Shown here: positions 1 through 10,460 of the stretch, piece after piece | Numbering within the stretch: position 1 is the stretch's first letter | How the letters are laid out: each line of letters opens with the position of its first letter | Assembly: GCF_004683865.2 (NCBI RefSeq) | Contig: NZ_CP038439.1 | Location: 107,501 to 171,500, forward strand | DNA length: 64,000 nucleotides | Direction of reading: 5' to 3' | Source: Paracoccus liaowanqingii | GTDB taxonomy: Bacteria; Pseudomonadota; Alphaproteobacteria; Rhodobacterales; Rhodobacteraceae | Translations under genes and position numbers: made by a program | Notes under the pieces: model-generated | What the model saw: the letters and a program-made list of their open reading frames with translations, nothing else | Databases searched by the model: none | Told to the model about the DNA's origin: nothing

Positions 1-945
<945 letters not shown>

Positions 946-1055
946 GGTAGAAGCAAGATCCGCGTCCTCGAAAGACGACGCAGACCCCTTCTCCAAAAGG
1001 CATCCTTGGACAACTTCACCCTGCGCAAGCAGGGCGACGCTGAGCGTTTCTTTCC

Positions 1056-1175
1056 TGGTCTGGTGGCCCTAGCGCGAGCAAAACACCCGATCCCATCCCG
1101 AACTCGGCCGTTAAGTGCCGCTGCGCCGATGGTACTGCGTCTTAAGACGTGGGAGAGTAGGTCACCGCCAGACCT
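1056..1175 (+). rRNA. rrf: 5S ribosomal RNA
   Basis: The complementary terminal stem (GGTCTGG at 1057-1063 with CCAGACC at 1168-1174) encloses the conserved 5S blocks ACACCCGATCCCATCCCGAAC (from about 1083) and GGGAGAGTAGGTCACCGCC (1151-1169). Its length of about 120 nt and its place behind 23S fit an rrn operon. End positions are good to one or two bases. Confidence 0.95.
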
Positions 1176-1232
1176 GGTAAGAAACGCAACATCTCTCCGA
1201 ACGACGCAAACACCCCAACAGGACAAAAATGG

Positions 1233-1585
<353 letters not shown>

Positions 1586-1736
1586 TGATTACAATGCCGT
1601 CAGGCCGCACTCCTCGCTCGGCAACCTGACGCCGCTTGAAGCGCGCCGGACGCTTGCGCTACCCGAGGGCTCCGCGCCCGGCGCGCTTGCCATAAAACCA
1701 CCTGCCAACTACCAATCTCAATGCTCTGCCCCCTAA
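1586..1736 (+). pseudogene. 3' fragment of an IS3-family transposase (OrfB tail)
   Basis: The frame starting near 1588 reads DYNAVRPHSSLGNLTPLEAR, the distal part of the rve/DDE domain of IS3-family OrfB, followed by the SAPGALA tail typical of one IS3 subgroup. Everything upstream is gone. The fragment differs in sequence from the OrfB at 3492-4390, so it comes from another element. It sits between the truncated recombinase and the left inverted repeat of the next IS, which shows repeated insertion here. Confidence 0.75.
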
Positions 1737-2031
1737 AAACTGGACCGTTTGAAACTGGAGTTTTCGGCTAACCTTCCCTGGCTGGGAGAGGAGCTGAGAA
1801 CGATGAAGGCATCGAGGTTCACGGAGGCGCAGAAGGCGTTTGTCCTGAAGCAGGGTGAGGAAGGCACGCCGGTGGCCGAGGTCTGCCGCAAGGCGGGGAT
1901 CAGCCAGGCGACCTACTTCAATTGGAAGAAGCGGTATGGCGGTTTGCTGCCGGACGAGATGCGCCGGCTGAAGGCACTGGAAGACGAGAACAGCCGGTTG
2001 AAGAAGATTGTGGCCGACCTGACCCTCGACC

Positions 2032-3431
2032 GAGCTATGCGGGATTTTGGGTGACGCGGCCTGATCAAGCGGCGCGGCTTTCGTTGGCGTCCTGCTCGGC
2101 GACACCGTCAGTGAACTTGACGCCTTCGACGACGAGAGGCAACTGGTTTGCGCCCTTCAGTCGTCGCCATTTCTTCGCTGCGGCCTGAACCAGCTTGAAC
2201 ACCATCAGCTTCGCTGTCTTCTGAGACAACGCGCCTTTGGTTCGGACGGTGCGATGGCGGACGGTCGCGAAGACGTTCTCGATCGGGTTGGACGTGCGCA
2301 GGTGGTCCCAGTGAGCGGCCGGGAAGTCGTAGAAGGCCAGCAGTGCCTCTCGATCCTTGGTCAGGCAGGCGACGGCTTTCTCGTATTTCACGCCATACTT
2401 CTCGACGAAGGTATTGACGGCGGTCTCTGCCGCCGCGCGGGTCGCGGCTTGCCAGATCTCCCGCAGGTCAGTCTTCACCGCCGGGTGCATCGACTTCGGA
2501 AGCTTGTTCAGGACGTTGGACACCTTGTGGGTCCAACAGCGTTGGTGGCGCGTGTCGGGGAAGATCTCATCCAGCGCCTTCCAGAAGCCAAGGGCACCAT
2601 CTCCGACCGCGAGGTCCGGTGGCGCCGAGAGGCCGCGGGCCCTGAGGTCGACCAGCAGTTCATGCCAGCTCTGCGCGCTCTCGCGGACCCCAACCTGGAA
2701 CCCCAGCAGCTCCTTCTTCCCTTCCGGCGTCGCCCCGATGATCACCAGCATGCACTCGGCCTGCGGCTCCATCCGGGCCTGCAGATACACGCCGTCGGCC
2801 CAGACATAGACGTAGCGCCGGGCCGAGAGGTTTCGGCGTTGCCAGCGGTCATGTTCTGCTTGCCACTCGCCCGTGAGCCGCGAGATCGCTCCTGGCGACA
2901 GGTTGGGCGCATCCGGACCGACCAGCGCGCTCAGAGCCTCCTGGAAGTCTCCAGTCGAGACGCCGCGCAAGTAGAGGACCGGAAGCAGAGCATCAAGGCT
3001 AGGCGAACGGCGCGCCCACTTCGGAAGAATGCGCGAATTGAACCGGATCTTGTCCTCCGGCGGCGCATCAGCTGCCCGGTCGCGCACCTTCTGTCTCTGC
3101 ACCGGGATAGGGCCGATCCCGGTCTGGATGTTCCGCTCAGGGCCGGTGCCGTGGTGGACAACGCGCTGCCTGCCATCGGGCAGGCGCTCCTCAGCAAACT
3201 GCGCGACAAAACTCGCGGCCTCAGCCCTGAGTGCCGCTGCCAGCATCTGCCGGGCGCCGTCGCGTGCAATCTCGGTGAGTGGATCAACGACAGATCCGGG
3301 CTGGTGAAGCGGGGTGATCGTGATATCATCTTCCAAGGCGTATCGCTCCTTCGGGAGGTTCTGGCAGGCTTTGACACCCACCACGATACGCCGCCTTCTC
3401 AGACCCCATCACCCAAAATCGGCCATAGCTC
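2032..3431 (-). mobile_element. IS256-family insertion sequence, complete (1400 bp)
   Basis: Terminal inverted repeats begin GAGCTATG at both ends and share GATTTTGGGTGA further in. A perfect 9-bp direct repeat, CCCTCGACC, flanks the element at 2023-2031 and 3432-3440. Size, a single transposase gene and an 8-9 bp duplication all fit IS256. The intact duplication and unbroken transposase suggest a fairly recent insertion into the IS3 copy. Confidence 0.93.
2065..3384 (-). CDS. IS256-family transposase
   Basis: A full-length 439-aa mutator-type DDE transposase. Recognisable segments in order are an N-terminal DNA-binding region, the first catalytic Asp in VWADGVYLQ, the second in AVGDGALGFWKALDE, the family motif HQRCWTHKVSNVLNKLP, and the catalytic Glu in SNPIENVFATVRHRT. 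The family usually has 380-440 residues, so it appears complete and possibly active. It fills almost all of the 1400-bp element and lies opposite in strand to the disrupted IS3 genes. The start could be an internal Met, for example at ALEDDITI, because the first 15 residues are not distinctive. Confidence 0.95.
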   Translation of the reverse strand: MVGVKACQNLPKERYALEDDITITPLHQPGSVVDPLTEIARDGARQMLAAALRAEAASFVAQFAEERLPDGRQRVVHHGTGPERNIQTGIGPIPVQRQKVRDRAADAPPEDKIRFNSRILPKWARRSPSLDALLPVLYLRGVSTGDFQEALSALVGPDAPNLSPGAISRLTGEWQAEHDRWQRRNLSARRYVYVWADGVYLQARMEPQAECMLVIIGATPEGKKELLGFQVGVRESAQSWHELLVDLRARGLSAPPDLAVGDGALGFWKALDEIFPDTRHQRCWTHKVSNVLNKLPKSMHPAVKTDLREIWQAATRAAAETAVNTFVEKYGVKYEKAVACLTKDREALLAFYDFPAAHWDHLRTSNPIENVFATVRHRTVRTKGALSQKTAKLMVFKLVQAAAKKWRRLKGANQLPLVVEGVKFTDGVAEQDANESRAA

Positions 3432-3491
3432 CCCTCGACCGGGAGATGTTGCGAGGCACGTCATCCGCCGAAAGCTCGTTCGCCAGCCGGC

Positions 3492-4390
3492 TTGAACCGG
3501 TGGCGCCTGCTGGCTCACCCTGCCCGGACACGGGAACTGGTTGACGGGATGTTGGTGGGCTGGGGCATATCGATCCGCCGGGCATGTGAGGCCCTGCGCT
3601 TTGACCCGTCGAGCTACCACTACAAGTCCCGCCGAACCGGGCAGGCCGCATTGGAACTGAGGATCCGGGAGATTTGCGAAACACGGGTGCGCTACGGATA
3701 TCGGCGTGTCCATGTCTTGCTGCGACGGGAGGGCTGGCAGGTGAACATCAAGAAGACGCGCAGGATCTACAATGAGTTGGGTCTGCAGCTGAGGAACAAG
3801 AATCCAAGACGTCGGGTGAAGGCGAAGCTGCGCGATGATCGCCAGGAGGCAGTCGGACCGAACGATGTCTGGGCCATGGATTTTGTTCATGACCAACTCG
3901 CCCTCGGCAACAAGCTGCGGATTCTGACGATCGTGGATACGCATTCCCGTTTTTGTCCAGCAGTCGACCCGCGCTTCGCTTACCGCGGTGAGGATGTGGT
4001 CCGGACACTGGAACGGGTCTGTGCCGAGGTCGGCTATCCCAGGACGATCCGGGTCGACGATGGCGAGCCGAATTTATCTCTCGCGATCTCGACCTGTGGG
4101 CTTATGCCAACGACGTTACCTTGGACTTCTCACGCCCTGGAAAGCCTACTGACAATGGCTTCATCGAGGCGTTCAACAGCAAGCTTCGGTCCGAATGCCT
4201 GAACGCGCGTCGCCATTGCCGCTCGGACCAATGGCGCGACAATGGCAACTTCATGAGCTTTGTGGACGCGCAGGAAAAACTGGAGACTTGGCGTAGGCAC
4301 TACAACGAGGACCGACCTCATAGTGCGATCGGATATAACGTCCCGATCGCCCTGCATTATCCCGGCGGCGCAGCCAGCCCGTCGCCATGA
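3492..4390 (+). pseudogene. IS3-family OrfB (rve integrase-type transposase), frameshifted
   Basis: OrfB carries the catalytic DDE domain of IS3 transposases. The first part (3492 to about 4075) has the HTH_21 segment YGYRRVHVLLRREGW and the first Asp in VWAMDFVHDQL. Near 4065-4078, after RVDDG, one base is lost: the frame of EFISRDLDLWAYANDVTLDF continues in another phase to 4390, with the third acidic residue in GFIEAFNSKLRSECLNA. A 42-nt in-frame insert that can fold into a hairpin sits between ECLNA and FMSFVDAQEKLE. Relatives lack it as far as I recall. The protein cannot be made intact. Confidence 0.88.
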
Positions 4391-5169
4391 CCGAGCCGGA
4401 AAACTCCAGCATCCGGCGGTCCAAGGTTGGGGAGCAGCGCACGGAGATGCTGTCGCAAACCGTCCTGACCGTGACGCGGACCGACCGTATCGTGACCAGA
4501 TAGGCGAGACAGGCAGCGGATAGGACAGCCCACAATGATGACCGTGTTGTCGAGTGTCTGGGCCCTGCTGCTGGGGATCGTGCTGATCATGCTGGGCAAC
4601 GGCATGCATTTCACGCTGATCGGCCTGCGCGGCGGCCTGGAGGGGTTCTCGTCGGTCGAGCTGGCGATCGTCACCTCGGGCTATTTCATGGGCTTCCTGT
4701 CGGGGGCGCGCGCCACGCCGGTGATGATCCGCCGCGTCGGTCATGTGCGCGTCTTCGCGGCGCTTGGCAGCCTGATGTCGGCGGCGCTGATCGCCTTTCC
4801 CCTGCTGACCGAGCCTTGGGCCTGGACCCTCCTGCGTCTGCTGGTCGGGTTCTGCATGTCGGGCGTCTATGTCGCGGCCGAAAGCTGGTTGAACGCGGCC
4901 TCGACCAACCAGACGCGCGGCAAGGTGCTGTCGGCCTACATGATCGCGCAGACCCTGGGCATCATCGGGGCGCAGGGGCTGCTGACCCTGGGCGATGCGG
5001 GCACATCGGTGCTGTTCATCGGCGCGTCGATCCTGGTCTCGGTGTCCTTCGTGAGAACGGCGGTGCAAAAATCGGCCACGGTAGCGGCGGGATGACCCTG
5101 CTGCGGGCGGCGTAAAAGTCGTCCACCTTTACCCTTTCTGGCGACAGGGAGGGCGGGAGGATTTTCACC

Positions 5170-6657
5170 GTGGACTTGTATCGTAGAGTGCGATTGGCCT
5201 GTGCCGAGGGGATGAGCCAGCGCGAGGCAGCGCGTCATTTCAACATCGCGCGCGACAGCGTAGCCAAGATGATGACGTTCTCGGTTCCGCCCGGATATCG
5301 GCGGACGGCCCCTGTGAAGCGGCCGAAGCTGGATGCCTACACCGGGATCATCGACGGCTGGCTGGAGGGCGATCGGGAGGTCCATCGCAAGCAGAGGCAT
5401 ACGGCGAAGCGGGTGTTCGAGCGGCTTCGCGATGAGCACGGGTTCGCCGGCGGCTACACGATCGTGAAGGACTACATGCGGGAGCGCGAACGGCGCGGCC
5501 GCGAGATGTTCGTGCCGCTGGCACACCCGCCCGGACATGCCCAGGCCGACTTCGGCGAGGCGGTGGCCATCATCGACAGTGTCGAGCAGAAGGCGCATTT
5601 CTTCGTCATGGACCTTCCGCACGGCGATGCCTGTTATGTCAGGGCCTATCCAGCGGCGACCGCGGAAGCCTGGGTTGACGGTCACGTCCAGGCCTTCGCA
5701 TTCTTCGGCAAGGTGCCCGCATCGGTCCTCTACGACAACGACCGCTGCCTGGTTGCGAAGATCCTGCCGGACGGGGCGCGCCAGCGAGCCACGCTCTTCA
5801 ACGGGTTCCTGTCGCATTACCTGTTCCGCGACCGCTACGGCCGCCCGGGCAAGGGGAATGACAAAGGTAACGCTGAGGGCTTGGTTGGCTACTCTCGCCG
5901 CAACTTCATGGTGCCGATCCCGCAGTTTGCGACTTGGGACGCGTTCAACGCCCATCTGGAGGCGCAATGCCGCAGGCGTCAGGGGGATGTCCTGCGCGGC
6001 CAGTCCGAGACGATCGGCCAGCGCCTTGGGCGGGATCTGGCTGCGATGTCCGACCAGCCGGCCGCACCGTTCGAAGCCTGCGATCAGGCCACTGGCCGGG
6101 TCAGCTCGCAGGCGCTGGTGCGTTACAGGACCAACGACTATTCGGTGCCGGTCGCTTACGGACACCGCGATGTCTGGATCAGGGGCTATGTCGCCGAGGT
6201 CGTGATCGGCTGCGGTGGCGAGGTCATCGCACGTCATCTCCGCTGCTATGACCGCGAGGACATGGTCTTCGATCCGGTGCACTATCTTCCGCTCATCGAG
6301 CGCAAGATCAACGCCCTGGACCAGGCGGCGCCCCTGGCCGAGTGGGATCTACCACCAGAGTTCGCGATCCTACGCCGACTGATGGAGGCGCGGATGAACA
6401 AAGTCGGACGCCGCGAGTATGTTCAGGTTTTACGCCTGCTCGAGACCTTCTGCCTCGACGACCTGCACGCCGCCGTGAAGAAGGCGCTGCAACTGGGTGC
6501 CGTCAGCTTCGATGCCGTTAAGCACCTTGTGCTCTGTCAGGTCGAAAGGCGTCCGCCGAAGCTGGACCTTGATGTCTACCCCTACCTGCCGCGCGCCAAC
6601 GTCGCGACCACATCCGTGGCGAGCTACATGTCCCTGCTGTCGGGAGATGTAGCATGA
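5170..6657 (+). CDS. istA: IS21-family transposase IstA
   Basis: A 495-aa transposase with GTG start. The N-terminal helix-turn-helix is visible (CAEGMSQREAARHFNIARDSVAKM, residues about 11-34), followed by the rve-like DDE core: HAQADFGEAVAII with the first Asp, VLYDNDRC with the second, and a later acidic residue in GKGNDKGNAEGLVGYSRRNF. The C-terminal region (VRYRTNDYSVPVAYG) is the family's beta-barrel domain. Its stop overlaps the ATG of istB by 4 bases, the usual translational coupling. IstA cuts and joins the IS ends; IstB regulates it. Confidence 0.96.
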   Translation: MDLYRRVRLACAEGMSQREAARHFNIARDSVAKMMTFSVPPGYRRTAPVKRPKLDAYTGIIDGWLEGDREVHRKQRHTAKRVFERLRDEHGFAGGYTIVKDYMRERERRGREMFVPLAHPPGHAQADFGEAVAIIDSVEQKAHFFVMDLPHGDACYVRAYPAATAEAWVDGHVQAFAFFGKVPASVLYDNDRCLVAKILPDGARQRATLFNGFLSHYLFRDRYGRPGKGNDKGNAEGLVGYSRRNFMVPIPQFATWDAFNAHLEAQCRRRQGDVLRGQSETIGQRLGRDLAAMSDQPAAPFEACDQATGRVSSQALVRYRTNDYSVPVAYGHRDVWIRGYVAEVVIGCGGEVIARHLRCYDREDMVFDPVHYLPLIERKINALDQAAPLAEWDLPPEFAILRRLMEARMNKVGRREYVQVLRLLETFCLDDLHAAVKKALQLGAVSFDAVKHLVLCQVERRPPKLDLDVYPYLPRANVATTSVASYMSLLSGDVA

Positions 6658-7418
6658 CTGAAGCCCCGAGGATCCTGCTCACCCACCATCTGAAAACGCT
6701 GAAGCTGCCGACGTTCCTGCGGGAGTATGAGAAGGTTGCGCGCCAATGCGCCGCTGAAGGGCTGGACCATGTCCAGTTCCTGTCGCGCCTGGTCGAATTG
6801 GAACTGATCGACCGCGAGCGGCGGATGGTCGAGCGACGCATCAAGGCCGCGAAGTTCCCGACGACCAAGAGCCTCGACAGCTTCGACTTCAAGGCGATCC
6901 CCAAGCTCAACAAGATGCAGGTGCTGGAATTGGCCCGCTGTGAATGGATCCTACGGCGCGAGAACGTCATCGCCCTCGGGCCGAGCGGCACGGGCAAGAC
7001 CCATGTTGCCCTCGGACTGGGGCTGGCCGCCTGTCAGAAGGGCATGGCGGTCAGCTTCACCACCGCCGCGACGTTGGTCAACGAGCTGATGGAGGCCCGC
7101 GACGAACGCCGCCTGCTCCGCCTGCAAAAGCAGCTGGATGGCGTCAAGTTGCTCATCATCGATGAACCAGGCTTTGTGCCGCTGTCCAAGACCGGTGCCG
7201 AGCTCTTGTTCGAGCTCATCTCTCAGCGCTATGAGCGCGGTTCCAAGATGATCACCAGCAACCTGCCATTCGACGAATGGACTGAAACCTTCGGCACCGA
7301 ACGCCTGACCGGCGCATTGCTCGATCGACTGACCCACCACGTCAATATCCTCGAGATGAACGGCGACAGTTATCGGCTCGGACAAAGCCGCGCCCGAAAG
7401 GCCGAAGCAACCACATAA
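6654..7418 (+). CDS. istB: IS21-family helper ATPase IstB
   Basis: A 254-aa AAA+ ATPase of the DnaC/IstB family, the normal partner of IstA. The Walker A motif reads GPSGTGKTH (residues about 105-113), Walker B reads LLIIDEPGF, and the sensor region is KMITSNLPFDEW. Most relatives have IIDELG in Walker B; the Pro here is a mild variation. Length is typical. It is coupled to istA by an ATGA overlap. Confidence 0.96.
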   Translation: MTEAPRILLTHHLKTLKLPTFLREYEKVARQCAAEGLDHVQFLSRLVELELIDRERRMVERRIKAAKFPTTKSLDSFDFKAIPKLNKMQVLELARCEWILRRENVIALGPSGTGKTHVALGLGLAACQKGMAVSFTTAATLVNELMEARDERRLLRLQKQLDGVKLLIIDEPGFVPLSKTGAELLFELISQRYERGSKMITSNLPFDEWTETFGTERLTGALLDRLTHHVNILEMNGDSYRLGQSRARKAEATT

Positions 7419-8352
7419 TCGCACCTTGCGAGATTGGCCCTGCGGGCCAAAGCGCCATGGCACGCGCCAGCTATTTGGGAAGCGCGCGCGCCATGGCGCT
7501 TGGCGCCTCGCCACTGGCCTGGTTTTGCGCCGCCGCGTGGCCGGTTTTTACGCCGCCGTTGACACCTTCGCGCCGATCCTGCTGTCGGTGACGCCCGCGC
7601 CCGTGGCCGATGTCGCGCGGCCGATGTCGCTGCGCGGGCTGCTGGGGGCATCGCCCCTCGGGACAGTGGGGATCTTCCTGCTGGGCAGCGTCTATGCGAC
7701 CCAGTCTGGCATGGGCGCGGTCTTCGGCACGCAGATCGGCATGACCACCGGTCAGATCGCGCTGTTCGTGGCTATGCTGTTCGCGGGCGCATTGGTGATG
7801 CAGAACCCGGTCGGCTGGCTGTCGGACCGGATGGACCGTCGCAAGCTGATCTTCGGCGCGGCCGCCCTGGGGTCGGCCTCCTGCGCGGCGGGCTGGGCCA
7901 CGGGAGGCGCGCTGGCGCCGCTGATGGCGGCGGCCTTCTTCGCCGGAGCGTGACCACGCCGCTCTATGCGCTGTTTCTGGCCTATACCAACGACGCCCTG
8001 CCGCCCGAGGACATGCCCGCCGCGTCGGGCGGTCTGGTCTTCACCTTCGGCCTGGGCGCGATTGCAGGCCCGATGGTGACGGGCTGGGCGATGAAGGGGT
8101 TCGGTCCCTTCGCGTTCTGGCCGGTGCTGGGGGCGCTTTTCGCCGCGATCGCGTCCTATGCGCTGTTTCGGATGACACAGACGACGACCCTGCCGGTCGA
8201 CCAGACGGACAGCTATCTGAGCGTCCTGCCGACCACCTCGCCCGTCGCCGTCGAAGCGGCCAGTGTCTGGGCTGCCGAACAGGCCGTGATCGAGCGGGAC
8301 CCGGCCTCGCCCATGTGATCATGCTCGCCGGATGCCGAAGGGGGCGCGGTGC

Positions 8353-9276
8353 CTATCTTCCTCCGAACAGCGCGACAGCCGAGAGCCGACCGTCGCCCGC
8401 AGCCTCTGCAGCAAAGCCGACATGCGACGCGGTCGGGCCGCCCAGGATCTCGCGCGGGGTCGCCGCCTGCTCCCAATCCGAGATGATCGCAGAAAGGTCC
8501 GCCCGTCCGATCGAGGCGCCTGATCCGCCGAGCGTCGCGGTCTGCACGGCAAGGCTGGTCCACCCCGTCGATCCCTCGGGCAGAAGCTCGAAGATGTTCT
8601 CGGGCAGATCGTCGCGGTCTTCTGCCAACCGATCCAGAACGCGATCTGCGGCCTCATCCAGATCCGCATCGGCCGCGAGCGGACCAAGTCCGGCGTCGGC
8701 TCGGGCATCGTTGATCTGCTGAAGCGCCGTCCCGGCAACCTCCTCCGGGCTGAGCGCCGAACCGGCACCCCCCTCATCCTCGCCGGGGCCGGAAAACGTC
8801 TGAACGGCATAGACCGTACTGCCCGAGCCGGCGATGCCGAAGCCGAAGCTGTCAAAGCCCGCGGACAGGATGTTCCTGCGATGCCCGGGGCTCTGCATCC
8901 AGCCGTCGTGGAAGGCCTGGATCCGGTCAAGGTCCGGTGGCGCCGTGCATCCGGTGCAGGTCGCGATGTTCTCGCCGCTGACCGCCCAGCTGTTGCCCCC
9001 GGCGGCGAGGAAGCGGTCGAACGGCGTTTTACCATCCGGCGAGACATGGCTGTGATATCCGCGCGTCAGCATGTCCGCGGCATGGCTCTGCGCCGCCGCG
9101 TCAAGCACATCGCTTTGTGCAAGTGACGCCAGGTTGGCCTCGCTGCGGGAGGCATTGGTCCGTTCCAACGCAGCCTCGCGCAAGTCCGCCAGGTCCTGAG
9201 CGGACGCGGGTGGGGCGAATGGCCCGCTCAGGACATTGACGAGGATGACGGATGTCAGCACGGAATGGGCTTGCAC
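8353..9276 (-). CDS. secreted CAP-domain (SCP/PR-1-like) protein
   Basis: About 307 residues starting at GTG 9276, chosen because GGGAGG lies 8 bases upstream. An in-frame ATG 30 bases earlier has no better site. The start gives a signal peptide (hydrophobic VLTSVILVNVLSG, then PPASAQ). The CAP domain covers about residues 30-165, with SHAADMLTRGYHSHVSPDGK, SGENIA, and HDGWMQSPGHRRNILSAGF, which carry the family His and Glu residues. The second half (PEEVAGTALQQINDARADAGLGPL onward) looks like a degenerate second copy. CAP proteins are extracellular with varied or unknown roles; substrate not inferable. It is monocistronic and converges on the broken MFS gene. Confidence 0.85.
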   Translation of the reverse strand: MQAHSVLTSVILVNVLSGPFAPPASAQDLADLREAALERTNASRSEANLASLAQSDVLDAAAQSHAADMLTRGYHSHVSPDGKTPFDRFLAAGGNSWAVSGENIATCTGCTAPPDLDRIQAFHDGWMQSPGHRRNILSAGFDSFGFGIAGSGSTVYAVQTFSGPGEDEGGAGSALSPEEVAGTALQQINDARADAGLGPLAADADLDEAADRVLDRLAEDRDDLPENIFELLPEGSTGWTSLAVQTATLGGSGASIGRADLSAIISDWEQAATPREILGGPTASHVGFAAEAAGDGRLSAVALFGGR

Positions 9277-9696
9277 GGTGGTCCCTCCCGGTTTCCGGGA
9301 AATCAACTGCGCAGGGCAGGCAGGGTTGCACGGGACATGCGTCGGGTCCGTCTCGCTGACCGCGTCCCCGTGATTGGACCGACACGTTCGAGCTGTCGGT
9401 CCTGGCCCTTCCGAACGCCTCCGCGATCTGCGCCCGGTGTCGTCGGGACATACCCTCTCGTGCCGTCGGTGGCGGAGGCAGGGGTGACGAAGCTGCTGCT
9501 GCGATGTCCCGGGCCGGCCATCCGGCGCGACCGCACCTGCCGGGACCTGTTCGCCGCGCAGGTCGTCGCTGCCGGGCAGGGGGCTGATGACGGTGGCCCC
9601 GGGCCTGCAGGCCCGGAATCCGGCGGGGCAGTGCCGGGACCGCCTCGGCGCTGGCAGGTTGGTCCGTAAGGCCGAACCGGGGCCAGCGCCATCAGG
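9277..9696. other. intergenic region, no supported gene
   Basis: About 420 bases between the CAP gene and the copper cluster. Open frames here have no recognisable content. A perfect 18-bp palindrome, CCGGGCCTGCAGGCCCGG, lies at 9599-9616. It could act as a transcript end for the copper operon arriving from the right, but no T run follows. Confidence 0.5.
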
Positions 9697-10458
9697 CTAG
9701 TGTCCCAGCATGGTGACCTTCACCAGCATCCAGATAGCCATCGCGACCATCATCAGGTTCTCGGTCAGCGAGACGAAGCCCAGGGGCACGTTGCTGTCGC
9801 CGCCGACGCAGGCGCATTTGATGTCCCGCTTGTCGACATAGACCGCCTTCCAGACCGACACCGCGCCGATCGTGCCGATGAACAGCGCCACCGGGATCGA
9901 CAGCCACATCAGCGCGCCCGCGACCATCAGCACCCCCGCCAGCCCCTCGGCGAAGGGATAGACATAGCCGTAGCGCACCCATCTCTGCGCCAGCAGATCG
10001 TAGTTCAGGAACATCGTGGCGAAACTGTCCACGTCCTTCAGCTTCTGCAGCGCCAGCAGACACATGGCGAAGGCCACGAACCACTCCGCCGCAGCGATCG
10101 TGAACACCGCGCCGATCGCGGCCCAGTTGGTGGCCAGCGCCATCGCGGCGGCCATCGCGAACAGTGCGATCACCGGACGATAAGTCGTCGCGCTCGTGTC
10201 GCGGACGGTCTTGCCGAAATGCCGCCGCAGGTCGTCATAGCCGCCGATGCGCTGGCCGCCGATGAAGGTCTGCGGGGTGGTCTGGACGTCGTGCTCCTCC
10301 TTGAAGGCATCGACCTCGGCGCGGGTGGTCAGGTGATGGTCCTCGACGCTGAAGCCCTGCCGCCTGAGCAGATCGAGCGACTTCAACCCGTAGGGGCACA
10401 TGTGCTTGGTCATCACCATCCGGTGGACGGTGGCGGTTCTGGCGTTTGAACGGGACAT
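9697..10458 (-). CDS. glutaredoxin-MauE/DoxX fusion membrane protein
   Basis: 253 residues starting at MSRSNARTATVHR. Residues about 13-85 form a glutaredoxin domain with the redox motif CPYG (in TKHMCPYGLKSLDLL) and the TTPQTFIGGQRIGGYDDL glutathione-site region. The rest is a four-helix MauE/DoxX-type membrane domain (from YRPVIALFAMAAAMALA) with a later KCACVGG cysteine motif. Such proteins are thought to pass electrons across or near the inner membrane and often accompany copper genes. It begins 2 bases after the stop of the DUF411 gene and ends the copper operon. The upstream part of the same open frame, before the ATG, is antisense noise. Confidence 0.8.
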   Translation of the reverse strand: MSRSNARTATVHRMVMTKHMCPYGLKSLDLLRRQGFSVEDHHLTTRAEVDAFKEEHDVQTTPQTFIGGQRIGGYDDLRRHFGKTVRDTSATTYRPVIALFAMAAAMALATNWAAIGAVFTIAAAEWFVAFAMCLLALQKLKDVDSFATMFLNYDLLAQRWVRYGYVYPFAEGLAGVLMVAGALMWLSIPVALFIGTIGAVSVWKAVYVDKRDIKCACVGGDSNVPLGFVSLTENLMMVAMAIWMLVKVTMLGH

Positions 10459-10460
10459 GA

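Larger units (their letters stand above)
1803..3495 (+). pseudogene. IS3-family OrfA, split by an IS256 element
   Basis: OrfA is the small DNA-binding protein of IS3 transposases. The N-terminal part (1803-2031) has the helix-turn-helix text FTEAQKAFVLKQGEEGTPVA and QATYFNWKKRYGG, then a leucine-rich region (LKALEDENSRLKKIVADL). The frame is cut after LTLDR by the IS256 insertion. The tail (DREMLR then VIRRKLVRQPA, ending 3495) lies beyond it, and joining the halves still needs a one-base correction near 3455. The gene was therefore probably already damaged. It would overlap OrfB at 3492, as in intact relatives where frameshifting makes the OrfAB transposase. Confidence 0.85.
1727..4436 (+). 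mobile_element. IS3-family insertion sequence, interrupted and decayed
   Basis: Imperfect terminal inverted repeats are visible. The left end begins TGCCCCCTAAAAACTGGACC at 1727, and the reverse complement of the right end (ending 4436) begins TGCTCCCCAACCTTGGACCG. Both continue into a shared CTGGAGTTTTC block. Without the nested IS256 copy and one target duplication the element would be about 1.3 kb, normal for IS3. It encodes OrfA and OrfB, both broken. No convincing 3-4 bp target duplication flanks it, so a neighbouring deletion or rearrangement is possible. Confidence 0.85.
5052..7564 (+). mobile_element. IS21-family insertion sequence, complete (2513 bp)
   Basis: Imperfect inverted repeats bound the element: TGAGAACGGCGGTGCAAAAA on the left and, reading inwards, TGTCAACGGCGGCGTAAAAA on the right. 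The 6-bp direct repeat CCTTCG flanks it at 5046-5051 and 7565-7570. The istA-istB pair inside is unbroken. Excision in silico restores the MFS reading frame at this point, which confirms the boundaries. Confidence 0.95.
4535..8318 (+). pseudogene. MFS transporter gene split by IS21 and frameshifted
   Basis: Three pieces form one 12-helix major facilitator transporter: 4535-5051 (hydrophobic N-terminus with LRGGLEGFSS and YVAAESWLNA), 7571-7950 (SFAPILLSVTPAPVADVARP onward) and 7950-8318 (TTPLYALFLAYTND to the C-terminus). Removing the IS21 element and one 6-bp duplication rejoins SVS and FAPILL in frame. A second lesion, a one-base change near 7950, separates AAFFAGA from TTPLYAL. This pattern (ESWLN, SGGLVFTFGLGAIAGP) matches the YcaD-like MFS proteins of Rhodobacterales. 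The substrate cannot be told. The IS3 end lies only 98 bp upstream, so its promoter may be lost too. Confidence 0.9.
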
